64,000 nucleotides of DNA from Nonomuraea dietziae (lineage in GTDB: Bacteria > Actinomycetota > Actinomycetes > Streptosporangiales > Streptosporangiaceae), in the NCBI RefSeq assembly GCF_014195505.1, contig NZ_JACIBV010000001.1, positions 2,418,001 through 2,482,000 of the forward strand. Reading direction: 5' to 3'. The notes beneath the pieces are model-generated. The model worked only from the letters and a program-made list of their open reading frames with translations, did no database searches and was not told the DNA's origin. This document shows positions 50,492-58,909 of the stretch, piece after piece; position 1 is the first letter of the stretch, and every line of letters begins with the position of its first letter. A program made the position numbers and the translations under genes.

Positions 50492-51715
50492 ATGACGAAG
50501 AACGTCGCCGACGAACTGGCAGGCCTGGAACTGCCGGTCGAGCGTGGCTGCCCGTTCGCCCCGCCCGCCGCCTACGAGCGGCTGCGCGAGCAGGCGCCGA
50601 TCAACAAGGTCCGCCTGACCAGCGGCGGCCAGGCGTGGTGGGTGTCCGGGCATGAGGAGGCCCGTGCCGTCCTCGCCGACGGCCGCTTCTCCTCCGACAA
50701 GCGCAAGGACGGCTTCCCGCTCTTCACCCTCGATGCGGCGACCCTGCAGCAACTCCGCAGCCAGCCGCCGTTGATGCTCGGCATGGACGGCGCGGAACAC
50801 TCCGCGGCCCGCCGTCCGGTGATCGGCGAGTTCACCGTGAAGCGGCTGGCCGCGCTGCGCCCGCGGATCCAGGACATCGTCGACCACTTCATCGACGACA
50901 TGCTCGCCACCGACCGGCGCCCGGTCGACCTGGTGCAGGCGCTGTCCCTGCCGGTGCCCTCACTGGTGATCTGCGAACTGCTCGGCGTCCCCTACACCGA
51001 CCACGACTTCTTCCAGAGCCGCACCACCATGATGGTGAGCCGGACCTCGATGGACGACCGCCGGCGAGCCTTCGCCGAACTGCGCGCCTACATCGACGAC
51101 CTGATCACCCGCAAGGAGTCCGAACCCGGCGACGACCTGTTCAGCCGGCAGATCGCCCGGCAACGCCAGGAGGGCACCCTCGACCACGCGGGCCTGGTGA
51201 GCCTCGCCTTCCTGCTGCTGACCGCCGGGCACGAGACCACCGCGAACATGATCTCGCTCGGCGTGGTCGGGCTGCTCTCCCACCCGGAGCAACTGACCGT
51301 GGTCAAGGCCGACCCGGGCAGAACGCCCATGGCCGTGGAGGAACTGTTGCGCTACTTCACCATCGCCGACGGGGTCACCTCCCGGCTGGCCACCGAAGAC
51401 GTGGAGATCGGCGGGGTGAGCATCAAGGCCGGCGAGGGCGTCATCGTCTCGATGCTGTCGGCCAACTGGGACCCGGCGGCGTTCAAGGACCCGGCTGACC
51501 TGGATGTCGAGCGCGGGGCCCGTCACCACCTCGCCTTCGGCTTCGGCCCGCACCAGTGCCTCGGCCAGAACCTGGCCCGGATGGAGCTGCAGATCGTCTT
51601 CGACACACTGTTCCGCCGTATCCCCTCCCTGCGGCTCGCCGTACCGATGGAGGAGGTGCCGTTCAAGGCGGACGCCGTCATCTACGGCGTTCACGAACTC
51701 CCGGTCACCTGGTGA
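50492..51715 (+). CDS. Cytochrome P450 (CYP105-like)
   Basis: This 407-residue soluble bacterial P450 has the I-helix oxygen-activation motif LLTAGHETTANM, the K-helix ExxR in VEELLRYF and the heme-binding loop FGFGPHQCLGQNLAR, with Cys as axial ligand. N-terminal FPVERGCPF-type ELPVERGCPFAPPAAYERLR is typical of CYP105. AGGAGG precedes the ATG by 7 nt. A ferredoxin gene follows 7 nt downstream and is the expected electron donor; a reductase is not nearby. Substrate unknown, probably a hydrophobic metabolite. Confidence 0.93.
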   Translation: MTKNVADELAGLELPVERGCPFAPPAAYERLREQAPINKVRLTSGGQAWWVSGHEEARAVLADGRFSSDKRKDGFPLFTLDAATLQQLRSQPPLMLGMDGAEHSAARRPVIGEFTVKRLAALRPRIQDIVDHFIDDMLATDRRPVDLVQALSLPVPSLVICELLGVPYTDHDFFQSRTTMMVSRTSMDDRRRAFAELRAYIDDLITRKESEPGDDLFSRQIARQRQEGTLDHAGLVSLAFLLLTAGHETTANMISLGVVGLLSHPEQLTVVKADPGRTPMAVEELLRYFTIADGVTSRLATEDVEIGGVSIKAGEGVIVSMLSANWDPAAFKDPADLDVERGARHHLAFGFGPHQCLGQNLARMELQIVFDTLFRRIPSLRLAVPMEEVPFKADAVIYGVHELPVTW

Positions 51716-51722
51716 GCAGGAC

Positions 51723-51923
51723 ATGATGCGGATCAAAGCGGAAACCGGCCTCTGTGTCGGCTCCGGCCAGTGCGTCCTGACCGAACCGGCCGTCTTCGAC
51801 CAGGACGACGACGGCATCGTGGCCCTGCTGACCGACCACCCTGACGACCAGAGCGCCGCACAGGTGCGCCACGCCGTCACCCTGTGCCCGTCCCGCGCGC
51901 TGTCCATCCTGCGGGACGCCTGA
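51723..51923 (+). CDS. [3Fe-4S] ferredoxin paired with P450
   Basis: This 66-residue ferredoxin has cluster cysteines in the pattern LCVGSGQC near the N-terminus and LCPSRAL near the C-terminus. That leaves three Cys ligands plus Gly/Ser in the usual fourth position, as in actinomycete P450 ferredoxins. Two consecutive ATG codons (51723, 51726) can serve as start. It is too short for many gene callers but is clearly coupled to the P450 gene. Confidence 0.9.
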   Translation: MMRIKAETGLCVGSGQCVLTEPAVFDQDDDGIVALLTDHPDDQSAAQVRHAVTLCPSRALSILRDA

Positions 51924-52006
51924 AGCCACTGAAGCCACTGACTCCGGTGTTCTCCTGCTCACCGAGGCCTCGGCCCGCCGTTGACTCGGCCGTACCCAGC
52001 TCGGCG

Positions 52007-52558
52007 TCAGCGTACGTTCTGGTTCGGCTGCGCTTCGGCCTCCATGTCCGGCCCCGTGTCGCCGAGGGAGACGAGCAGGCGGCGCAGGAGCACCGGGATC
52101 TGGTCGCGGTCGGCGGAGCTCAGGCCCTCCAGGAGCCGCCGCTCGTTGGCGACGTGATGCTCGACGAGCCTGTTGACCAGGCTCAGCCCCTGATCGGTGA
52201 GGGAGATCAGGACGCGGCGCCGGTGGGCCGGATCGACGGCGCGGTCTACCAGGCCCTTTTTCTCGAGCTGGTCGATGCGGTTGGTCAGGGCGGCCGAGCT
52301 GACCATCGCCGCCGTGCTCAGTTCGCCGGCGCTGAGGACGTGGGGCGGCCCGGAGCGCAGCAGGGTAGCCAGCACATCGAACTCCCAGGGCTCGATGCCG
52401 TGCAGGGAGAAGTGATCCCTGATGGCGCGTTCGAGGAGGCGGGAGACCCGGGACAGGCGACCGATGATCTCCATCGGTGAGCAGTCCAGATCGGGGCGCG
52501 CCCTCTGCCACTGGCTGATGATCACGTCCACTCCGTCGTGGGGTTCGTCGGTCGTCAT
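52007..52558 (-). CDS. MarR-family transcriptional regulator
   Basis: This 183-residue protein has a winged helix at about residues 60-130: LATLLRSGPPHVLSAGELSTAAMVSSAALTNRIDQLEKKGLVDR, a recognition-helix pattern typical of MarR (residues about 63-107), then the wing DPAHRRRVLISLTDQG. The C-terminal helix supports dimerisation. It is divergent from the NAD-dependent epimerase gene at 52681, across an intergenic region with TTCGA-type dyads, and probably represses it. The inducer is unknown. Confidence 0.9.
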   Translation of the reverse strand: MTTDEPHDGVDVIISQWQRARPDLDCSPMEIIGRLSRVSRLLERAIRDHFSLHGIEPWEFDVLATLLRSGPPHVLSAGELSTAAMVSSAALTNRIDQLEKKGLVDRAVDPAHRRRVLISLTDQGLSLVNRLVEHHVANERRLLEGLSSADRDQIPVLLRRLLVSLGDTGPDMEAEAQPNQNVR

Positions 52559-52648
52559 CGTGGGTCCTGTCCTGAGCGTGGGCTTTGCACAGAGACTAAC
52601 ACTTAGACGTCGAAGGGTTTGACTCTTGTGAACATCGTGCTCTAAGTT

Positions 52649-52660
52649 TTCGACATCGAA
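52649..52660. promoter_or_regulatory. Candidate MarR operator
   Basis: TTCGACATCGAA (5-bp arms, 2-nt centre) is followed at once by a second related dyad, TCGAAATTTTCGA. They sit 20 nt before the epimerase start and within the divergent promoter region. The AT-rich spacing fits a MarR box; binding is inferred. Confidence 0.45.
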
Positions 52661-52680
52661 ATTTTCGAGAGGAGACTTTG

Positions 52681-53556
52681 ATGAAGATCTTGCTCATCGG
52701 TGCCGGCGGTTACCTCGGCTCGGCGGTCGCGGACCACCTGGACGAGGCCGGACACCACATCGTCGAACTGACCCGCGCCACCGACGACCGCCCGCAGAAC
52801 GGGCGCGAACAGCGTGTCGGCGACCTGACCGATCCGCGTTCGCTCACCCGGGCGGTGACCCCCGACATCGACGCTGTGATCAACATGGCGACGCCCACTG
52901 GAGACGCCGAGACCGACGCCGCCGCGATCGCCGCGCTGACGGATCCACTGCGCGGCACCGGGCGAGCTTTCGTCTACACCAGCGGCGTCTGGGTGCTGGG
53001 AGCCACCGGGCCCGGCCCCGTGGACGAGAACACCCCTGCCAACCCCATCCCGATCGTGGGATACCGGCCGACGATCGAGCGTCAGGTGCTCGACACCGCC
53101 GCGAGCGGTGTGCGCGCCCTGGTGATCCGCCCGGGCATCGTGCACGGCCGAGGTGGCGGCATTCCCGCCCTCCTGGTGAACCTGGCCCGCGAACACGCGG
53201 CGCCGAGGTTCGTGGGGGAAGAGTCGGTGCGCTGGCCCATGGTGCACGTCGACGACCTCGCCGACCTGTTCGTCGCCGCAGTGGAGCGGGCGCCCGCAGG
53301 GTCGCTCTGGCACGGTGTGAGCGAGACCGCGGTCGCCGTCCACGACCTCGCCTCCGCGGCCGGACGCGCCGCCGGTGTCCAGGCGCAACCGCAGGGATGG
53401 CCGCTCGACCAGGCGCGTGAGGCGCTCGGCGCCCTGTTCGCCGACGCCCTCGCCCTGGACCAGAGCGTCAGCGGCGACGCCGCACGCGACAAGCTCGGCT
53501 GGCGTCCCCGGCGCGACGGCGCGATCGCCGACCTCGTCGACGGCTCCTACCGGTAG
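52681..53556 (+). CDS. NAD(P)-dependent epimerase/dehydratase family protein
   Basis: This 291-residue protein has the Rossmann start MKILLIGAGGYLGSAVADHL, a strand FVYTSGVWVLG and the active-site-like IVGYRPTIERQV; the classic YxxxK is replaced by YRPTIER. The C-terminal part carries RWPMVHVDDLADLFVAAVE. AGGAG lies 6 nt before ATG 52681. Divergent placement from the MarR gene suggests it is that regulator's target. Similar proteins reduce or rearrange small carbonyl compounds. Confidence 0.85.
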   Translation: MKILLIGAGGYLGSAVADHLDEAGHHIVELTRATDDRPQNGREQRVGDLTDPRSLTRAVTPDIDAVINMATPTGDAETDAAAIAALTDPLRGTGRAFVYTSGVWVLGATGPGPVDENTPANPIPIVGYRPTIERQVLDTAASGVRALVIRPGIVHGRGGGIPALLVNLAREHAAPRFVGEESVRWPMVHVDDLADLFVAAVERAPAGSLWHGVSETAVAVHDLASAAGRAAGVQAQPQGWPLDQAREALGALFADALALDQSVSGDAARDKLGWRPRRDGAIADLVDGSYR

Positions 53557-53688
53557 GACGACGGCACCACCCCCGGATCAGCACCACGACAACGCTTGAC
53601 CAGCGCCCGGCGGCCACGGGCCGGACGTGCGGCCCTGGCGGCCGGTCCCGGCCCGCACCGCCCCACGGCGCCTTCCAGCGGTTGACAG

Positions 53689-53734
53689 TAGATCAACCAG
53701 TCTATATAAATCGATCAGTAGACCGACTGTTCTA
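53689..53734. promoter_or_regulatory. Two TAGA-N8-TCTA dyads upstream of SnoaL-like gene
   Basis: TAGATCAACCAGTCTA (53689-53704) and TAGACCGACTGTTCTA (53719-53734) share outer arms and several inner bases, with centres exactly 30 bp apart. The form is that of a TetR-family operator pair. The second ends 13 nt before the ATG at 53748. The local AT-richness is unusual for this genome. Confidence 0.5.
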
Positions 53735-53747
53735 TCTATGAGGTGTC

Positions 53748-54152
53748 ATGATGTCGTTTCGTACCACCACCGAGGTCATCGACCGTTTCAACCGCGCCTT
53801 CATCGATCACGACCCCGACCTGCTCGTCGACCTGATCGGCGAGGACTGTGTGATGGAGGCGGTCCAGCCGGCCCCCACCGGAGAGCGCGTCGAGGGTGGC
53901 GAGGCCTGCCTGGCCTGGTGGCGGACGCTCGTCGAGGACCGCACCACCCAGTTCGAGCCTCAGGAGGTCGTGATCGCCGCCGATCGGGCGACGATCCGCT
54001 GGCACTACCGCTTCGGCGACGGTCCCACCGACTGGGTGAGCGGGGTCAACCTCATGCGGGTGCGCGACGGCGTGATCGTGGAGGCCCTCGGTTACAGCAA
54101 GACCGCGGGCGAGGTTCCCCTGGCCACCGAGGGGAAGCCCGAGAATGCGTAG
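53748..54152 (+). CDS. SnoaL-like (NTF2-fold) protein
   Basis: This 134-residue cone-fold protein has the pattern VIDRFNRAFIDHDPDLLVDLIGEDCVME near the start, EACLAWWRTLVED in the middle and the closing strands ATIRWHYRFGDGPTDWVSGVNLMRVRDG, typical of polyketide-cyclase-like or small-molecule-binding NTF2 proteins. Its stop overlaps the downstream dehydrogenase start by 8 nt, so the two are coupled. A double-dyad operator candidate lies directly upstream. Function not assigned. Confidence 0.82.
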   Translation: MMSFRTTTEVIDRFNRAFIDHDPDLLVDLIGEDCVMEAVQPAPTGERVEGGEACLAWWRTLVEDRTTQFEPQEVVIAADRATIRWHYRFGDGPTDWVSGVNLMRVRDGVIVEALGYSKTAGEVPLATEGKPENA

Positions 54153-55149
54153 TTATCACCTCGACAGCGGCGCCGGAATCGACGGCCTGGCGATCCGGTG
54201 GCACGACGATCCCGTCCCCGGTCCCGGGCAGGTCCTCGTCGCGGTGCGTGCCGTCTCGCTCAGCTACCGCGAGCTGATGGTGCTGCGCGGCGACTACGTG
54301 CTGCCGGTGAAGCCGGACGTGGTGCCGGTCTCGGACGGATCCGGTGAGATCGTCGCGATCGGCTCCGGTCTCCGTACCGCGCGAGTCGGCGACCGGGTGA
54401 CGGCCACGCTCTTCCCGAACTGGCAGGACGGCCCGTTCGGCGCCCAGCACCTGCCGCAGCGGGGCGGCTCCCTGGACGGCATGCTGACCGAGCTCGCCGT
54501 GATCGACGAGGACGCCCTCGTGCCGATTCCCGATCACCTCTCCTACGAGGAGGCCGCGACACTGCCCTGCGCCGCGGTCACCGCGTGGAACGCCCTGACC
54601 GGTGACGGCGACGGCCTCCGGCCGGGTCAGACACTGCTCGTGCAGGGATCTGGCGGGGTATCGCTGTTCGCGCTCCAGTTCGCCAAGGCGCTCGGCGCCC
54701 GGGTGATCGCCACGACCAGCAGTCCGGCCAAGGCCGAGCGGCTGGCCGAACTCGGCGCCGACGCGACCATCGACTACCGGGCCACCGCCGACTGGCCGGC
54801 CACGGTCAGGGAGCTGACCGCGGGCCAAGGGGCCGACCGCATCGTCGACGTCACGGGCCTGCTGGATCAGTCACTCAAGGCAGTGGCGATAGCGGGCCAC
54901 ATCGCCTGCGTGGGCTTCGTCTCCGACACCGCGCCGCCGATCGACCCCCGGGTGCTGTTCGCCTCCGGCGCCACGGTGCGCGCCGTCGCCGTCGGCAGCC
55001 GCGCCCAGTTCCTCGCGATGAACCGCGCCATAGAAGATCACCGGCTTCGTCCCGTCATCGATCGGGTGTTCGCCTTCGACGAAACCTCCGACGCCTATCG
55101 CTACTACGCGTCGGGCAAGGCCCTGGGCAAGGTCGTGATCAGGCTCTGA
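54145..55149 (+). CDS. Medium-chain dehydrogenase/reductase (zinc-independent quinone oxidoreductase type)
   Basis: This 334-residue NADPH-dependent oxidoreductase has an N-terminal GroES-like domain (VLVAVRAVSLSYRELMVLRGDY), no cysteine-rich zinc-site motif, and a Rossmann domain with LLVQGSGGVSLFALQFAKALGARVIATT and GADRIVDVTG. Such enzymes reduce quinones or enones. The start overlaps the SnoaL-like gene by 8 nt. The pair is probably regulated through the upstream dyads. Confidence 0.9.
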   Translation: MRSYHLDSGAGIDGLAIRWHDDPVPGPGQVLVAVRAVSLSYRELMVLRGDYVLPVKPDVVPVSDGSGEIVAIGSGLRTARVGDRVTATLFPNWQDGPFGAQHLPQRGGSLDGMLTELAVIDEDALVPIPDHLSYEEAATLPCAAVTAWNALTGDGDGLRPGQTLLVQGSGGVSLFALQFAKALGARVIATTSSPAKAERLAELGADATIDYRATADWPATVRELTAGQGADRIVDVTGLLDQSLKAVAIAGHIACVGFVSDTAPPIDPRVLFASGATVRAVAVGSRAQFLAMNRAIEDHRLRPVIDRVFAFDETSDAYRYYASGKALGKVVIRL

Positions 55150-55332
55150 AGTACGTGACCGCAGCCGGGGTCAGCCACCCAACGCCTCGCGGTGGCCATG
55201 GCGGAGGTGGCGGCGCCGCACGCTTCGTCTTCGGCCTCTGAGGACATGGTCGCGATGATCGGCCAGTCGAACTGCAAGACGGACCGCCCGCGGTCACCGC
55301 GACGCGGAGTCATCGTCTTACGGGGCCGGGGA

Positions 55333-55782
55333 TCAGTTCGCCGAGGTCTTGTACCGGACGCTCGCCGGCCGGCGGGCCTCGATACGGCCTGGTGGATCAT
55401 CGTGAGGCGGAGCGGCCGACGAGGAGACGGTGAGGGGCGCGGCGGCGATGACCGCGTCGAGGAGGTCACGCGAGGCCTGCAACTCCTCGATGGCGCGGGT
55501 GATGCGTTCACGCTGGTGTTGTAGATCGTCGATGATCTCCGGGCAGACGGGCACCAGGTTCCCGGCCTTGACCCGTATGCAGGGCAGCACCTGCCCGATG
55601 GTCTCGGTGTTGAGTCCTGCCGACAGCAGACGGCGAATGCGCAGGACGGTGTCGACATCCGATTCCTGATAGGAGCGGTAACCGCTGGCCGCACGTTCCG
55701 GCCACAGGAGGCCCTGCTTCTCGTAGTAACGCAGCAGCCGCTCATGAACCCCGGTACGACACGACAGTTCCCCGATACGCAC
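55333..55782 (-). CDS. MerR-family transcriptional regulator
   Basis: This protein of about 149 residues has the N-terminal MerR helix-turn-helix VRIGELSCRTGVHERLLRYYEKQGLLWPERAASGYRSY (residues 1-38). A coiled-coil dimer helix follows (EIIDDLQHQRERITRAIEELQASRDLLDAVI), then a short tail without metal-binding cysteines. GTG 55782 is preferred because GGAGG lies 7 nt upstream and MerR proteins begin at this point; an in-frame ATG at 55809 lies inside the operator. It is divergent from an MFS gene remnant and probably controlled it. Confidence 0.88.
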   Translation of the reverse strand: MRIGELSCRTGVHERLLRYYEKQGLLWPERAASGYRSYQESDVDTVLRIRRLLSAGLNTETIGQVLPCIRVKAGNLVPVCPEIIDDLQHQRERITRAIEELQASRDLLDAVIAAAPLTVSSSAAPPHDDPPGRIEARRPASVRYKTSAN

Positions 55783-55799
55783 GCCGCCGCCTCCACTTG

Positions 55800-55821
55800 A
55801 CTCTGACATGGATGTCAGAGT
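55800..55821. promoter_or_regulatory. MerR-type operator, perfect 10-bp inverted repeat
   Basis: ACTCTGACAT-GG-ATGTCAGAGT is a perfect dyad in the divergent region between the MerR gene and the MFS remnant. This is the expected position and form for a MerR operator within a promoter spacer. Confidence 0.7.
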
Positions 55822-55835
55822 TTAACCTCCTCCGT

Positions 55836-56210
55836 ATGAGAGGAACGTTTCCGGTGCTTGCCGCTCTGTGTGGGAGCGTCTTCGTCGTCGGCACCGCTGA
55901 GTTCCTGACCGCCGGCCTGCTGCCGGAGATCGGCTCTGATCTGGGGGTGCCGGTCCCCATTTCGGGACAGGTGGTGACCGCTGATGCGCTCGGCACGTTG
56001 ATCGCCGCGCCGGCGCTGATCGTGGTCACCACCGCGGCCGGTCCCGGGCGGGCCGGTTCCTCGATCGCCGCCGCGCCCTCCGCGTTGACCGTGGCCAACA
56101 TGCTCGGGGTGCCACTGGGTGCGGCGCTCGGCCAGGGCCTGGTCCTGCGGCCGCCGCACGACTGGGAACGTCCGGCCGTAACCGCGACCGTGAGGAAGAT
56201 CCATGACTGA
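55836..56210 (+). pseudogene. MFS efflux transporter with large internal deletions
   Basis: Only about 124 residues remain of a protein normally of 390-400. The N-terminal helix and loop are typical (MRGTFPVLAALCGSVFVVGTAEFLTAGLLPEIG). The reading then jumps to AGPGRAGSSIAAAPSALTVANMLGVPLGAALGQ, which belongs to a later helix, and ends in unrelated residues. All joins are in frame, so it is a deletion remnant rather than a frameshift. It overlaps the methyltransferase start by 8 nt and lies next to its former MerR regulator. Confidence 0.75.
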
Positions 56211-56985
56211 AGCCGCTGACCACTACGACCGGCTGCTCGCCCGGCATTACACCTGGATGCTCGGCGGCGATCTGGCCGCCCTCGCCGCGGAGCAGGCGGA
56301 TCTGCTGCGCAGCGTCGGCGTCGTTTCGACGGCGGCCGCCGCTACCGCCGTCGACCTCGGCTGCGGACCGGGCAACCAGAGCTTGGCCCTGGCCCGGCTC
56401 GGCTTCTCCACCGTGCTGGCGGTCGACACGAGCAAGGCGCTGCTCGACGAACTGACCGCCACCGCCGGCGGCGACCCCGCCATCCGGACCGTCCAGGCCG
56501 ACATCCGCACGGTGTTGCCGCACATCGCTCGGCCCGGTACGGCGGACGTCATCGTCTGCATGGGCGACACGCTGACCCATCTGCCCAGCAAGGACGACGT
56601 GACCGCCCTGCTCGGCGACATCGCCGACGCCCTGGTGAAGGGCGGCCAGCTCGTGATCACCTACCGCGACCTCACCCGTCCCCTGGCCGGCGCCGACCGG
56701 TTCATCCTGGTCCGCGGCACCGCCGACCAGCTGCTGACCTGCTTCCTGGAATATGGCGACGACGACACCGTCCTCGTCCACGACGTGCTGTGCACCCGTG
56801 CCGGCGACACCTGGAGCCAGCAGGTCAGTAGTTACCCCAAGCTCCGCATCGGCGCCGACTGGCTCGCCGCGCAATGCGCCGGGGCCGGGCTGTCGGTGCG
56901 ACGCAACGAGATCGGCCCACGCGGCATGCGCCTGCTGACCGCCGTCAAGGCGGGAGCGAAGAGCAGAAGGTCACCGATCTCATGA
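56203..56985 (+). CDS. Class I SAM-dependent methyltransferase
   Basis: This 260-residue protein has the SAM-binding motif [19 protein letters not shown] (about residues 46-63), followed by [14 protein letters not shown] and [16 protein letters not shown]. It methylates a small molecule or unknown acceptor. It is the first intact gene of a tightly coupled run; its stop overlaps the acetyltransferase start (ATGA). Because the MFS remnant upstream overlaps it by 8 nt, transcription may begin at the MerR-controlled promoter. Confidence 0.9.
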   Translation: MTEAADHYDRLLARHYTWMLGGDLAALAAEQADLLRSVGVVSTAAAATAVDLGCGPGNQSLALARLGFSTVLAVDTSKALLDELTATAGGDPAIRTVQADIRTVLPHIARPGTADVIVCMGDTLTHLPSKDDVTALLGDIADALVKGGQLVITYRDLTRPLAGADRFILVRGTADQLLTCFLEYGDDDTVLVHDVLCTRAGDTWSQQVSSYPKLRIGADWLAAQCAGAGLSVRRNEIGPRGMRLLTAVKAGAKSRRSPIS

Positions 56986-57602
56986 GACTCGACGTCCCGG
57001 TGCTGTCCGGTGCTGCTGTACGGCTGGAGCCGCTCGCCATGGACCATGCATCCGAGCTGGCGCAGGCCGCAGAAGAGGACCGGTCCTCCTATGCCTTCAC
57101 CCTGGTTCCCCGTGCGGATGAGGTGGAGGCCTACCTGCAGGCCCAGCTCTCTCGCGAGGGGCTGACCCCCTTCGCGCAGATCCGCCTGCAGGATGGGAAG
57201 GCGGTGGGATGCACGGCGTTCTGGGATCCGCGTTACTGGCCCGGCCGCCAGGACCTGCGCGCTGTGGAGGTCGGCTGGACCTGGCTGGCCGCTTCCGCGC
57301 AGGGCACCACCATCAACGCCGAGGCCAAGCTGCTGCTGTTCACTCACGCGTTCGAGGTGCTGGGCGTGACTCGCGTCGACCTGAAGACCGACGCACGCAA
57401 CCAGCGCTCCCGCCGGGCGATGGAGCGCCTCGGGGCGACATTCGAGGGGGTGTTGCGCAGGTGGTCGCCCTCCTGGGCACCGGGCGAGGAAGGCCTGTTG
57501 CGGGACTCGGCCATGTTCTCGGTGATCGCCACGGAGTGGCCGGCCGTCAAGACGGCCATGCTGGACCGCCGCCTCGCCAAATCCAATGGAGAAGTGAAAT
57601 GA
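56982..57602 (+). CDS. GNAT-family N-acetyltransferase
   Basis: This 206-residue acetyltransferase starts [22 protein letters not shown]. It has the acetyl-CoA-binding region [32 protein letters not shown] and the conserved [28 protein letters not shown], as in RimJ/RimL-like enzymes. Both ends overlap neighbours by 4 nt, so it is translated as part of the coupled run 56203-58156. The substrate is unknown. Confidence 0.9.
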   Translation: MRLDVPVLSGAAVRLEPLAMDHASELAQAAEEDRSSYAFTLVPRADEVEAYLQAQLSREGLTPFAQIRLQDGKAVGCTAFWDPRYWPGRQDLRAVEVGWTWLAASAQGTTINAEAKLLLFTHAFEVLGVTRVDLKTDARNQRSRRAMERLGATFEGVLRRWSPSWAPGEEGLLRDSAMFSVIATEWPAVKTAMLDRRLAKSNGEVK

Positions 57603-58156
57603 CCCCCCAAAAGCCCATGTTTGCCGAAATGTTCGTCGAGGAGAGGGCCGACCCCAGGATCCACGTGCCGACCGGAGGCGAGGAGAAGGCCATGCTCGCC
57701 GCCTTCCTGCGCTGGCACCGGCAGACGCTGCGGCTGAAGTGCGCCGACCTCGACCCGCGGGCCCTCGCCCAGCGGCCGGTGTCCTTCTCCGGCTTGTCCC
57801 TGCTTGGCCTGGTGCGGCACCTGGCCGACGTCGAGCGCCGTTGGTTCCGCCGTGACCTGGCTGGGCAGGCGGTCGAGCCGTACTTCGCCTCGGAGGATCA
57901 CCGGGACGCGGCCTTCGACAACGCCGCACCCGATGCCGAGATGGTCGCCGAGGCTTGGCGCCGATGGCAGGAAGAGGTCGACTTCGCCGACCGTTTCGTG
58001 GCCGAGGCGGAGAACCTGGAGGTGACCGGTGAGGATTCCTGGCGGGGCACGATCTCCCTGCGGTGGGTGCTGGTGCACATGGTGGAGGAATACGCGCGGC
58101 ACAACGGCCACGCCGACTTCCTCCGGCAGGGCATCGACGGCGCGGTCGGCCTCTGA
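57599..58156 (+). CDS. DinB family protein (DUF664)
   Basis: This 185-residue four-helix-bundle protein has [21 protein letters not shown] and [22 protein letters not shown]. It also has [24 protein letters not shown], giving the three His of the metal triad typical of DinB/mycothiol-dependent transferase-like proteins. It overlaps the acetyltransferase by 4 nt and is followed directly by a methyltransferase gene. A second, separate DUF664 protein lies at 61988. Confidence 0.88.
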   Translation: MTPQKPMFAEMFVEERADPRIHVPTGGEEKAMLAAFLRWHRQTLRLKCADLDPRALAQRPVSFSGLSLLGLVRHLADVERRWFRRDLAGQAVEPYFASEDHRDAAFDNAAPDAEMVAEAWRRWQEEVDFADRFVAEAENLEVTGEDSWRGTISLRWVLVHMVEEYARHNGHADFLRQGIDGAVGL

Positions 58157-58801
58157 GTGGACATCGAACAGTGGGCCGAGATCGGAGGCACCCTCCAGAC
58201 CAGCGACGGCGTACACCGGCCATCGCGGTTCTCCGCGTTCCTGGCCGCCGGCATGGACGACTGCGGGGATCTGACGGTGATCGACGCTGGATGCGGGGCC
58301 GGGCTGGTGGCCGTGGCGGCGCTGCAGGCGGGAGCTCGTCACGTCGTGGCCCAGGACTACGACCCCAAGGCCCTGCATGACACGGCCCGCAACGTCACAC
58401 GGGTCCTGGGGTCGCGGGCGCGTGCTCGGTTGACCTTGTGGGAGGCCGACTGGAGCCGGCTCCGCCCGATGAAGGCCGATCTCCTGGCGGTCAATCCTCC
58501 CCAGCGCCCAGCCGCCCTGTTGCCCGCCGTACCCCAGAACCAACGGCACCTCCACGACGGCGGCGGGCCAGACGGACTCGCGGCGATCCGTCTCGTCCTG
58601 CGCCACGCCGGAGCGGGCAGGGTACGGACCACCGCCGCGGCTGCCCTACGGTTCGACACGCGGGAATTCCCGGGCTGGTCGGCACCGCGATGCGTGGCGA
58701 TGACAGAACTGCCCTACGACCCTGCATGGCGCGCGCTCGTCCCTGACCTGCTGGGACAGGTGGGCATCTGGGAACTCCACCGAGAATGCGCTGACGGTTG
58801 A
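58157..58801 (+). CDS. PrmA-like SAM-dependent methyltransferase
   Basis: This 214-residue protein has motif I VIDAGCGAGLVAVAALQAGA and the N/D-PP-Y/F-type motif LLAVNPPQRP, as in methyltransferases that act on amide or amine nitrogens. It ends with ELPYDPAWRALVPDLLGQ. GTG 58157 immediately follows the DinB stop, with no own ribosome binding site, so it depends on coupling. Substrate unknown. Confidence 0.78.
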   Translation: MDIEQWAEIGGTLQTSDGVHRPSRFSAFLAAGMDDCGDLTVIDAGCGAGLVAVAALQAGARHVVAQDYDPKALHDTARNVTRVLGSRARARLTLWEADWSRLRPMKADLLAVNPPQRPAALLPAVPQNQRHLHDGGGPDGLAAIRLVLRHAGAGRVRTTAAAALRFDTREFPGWSAPRCVAMTELPYDPAWRALVPDLLGQVGIWELHRECADG

Positions 58802-58909
58802 GTAGACGTGCGGCGGCAGCCCGGACCGCATGCGCGGCCGGTACGCACCATCGGGTGACGGAGACCGACGACACCCCCCCGGGCCGGTCCGCACGTCGGC
58901 GGCCCGGGG

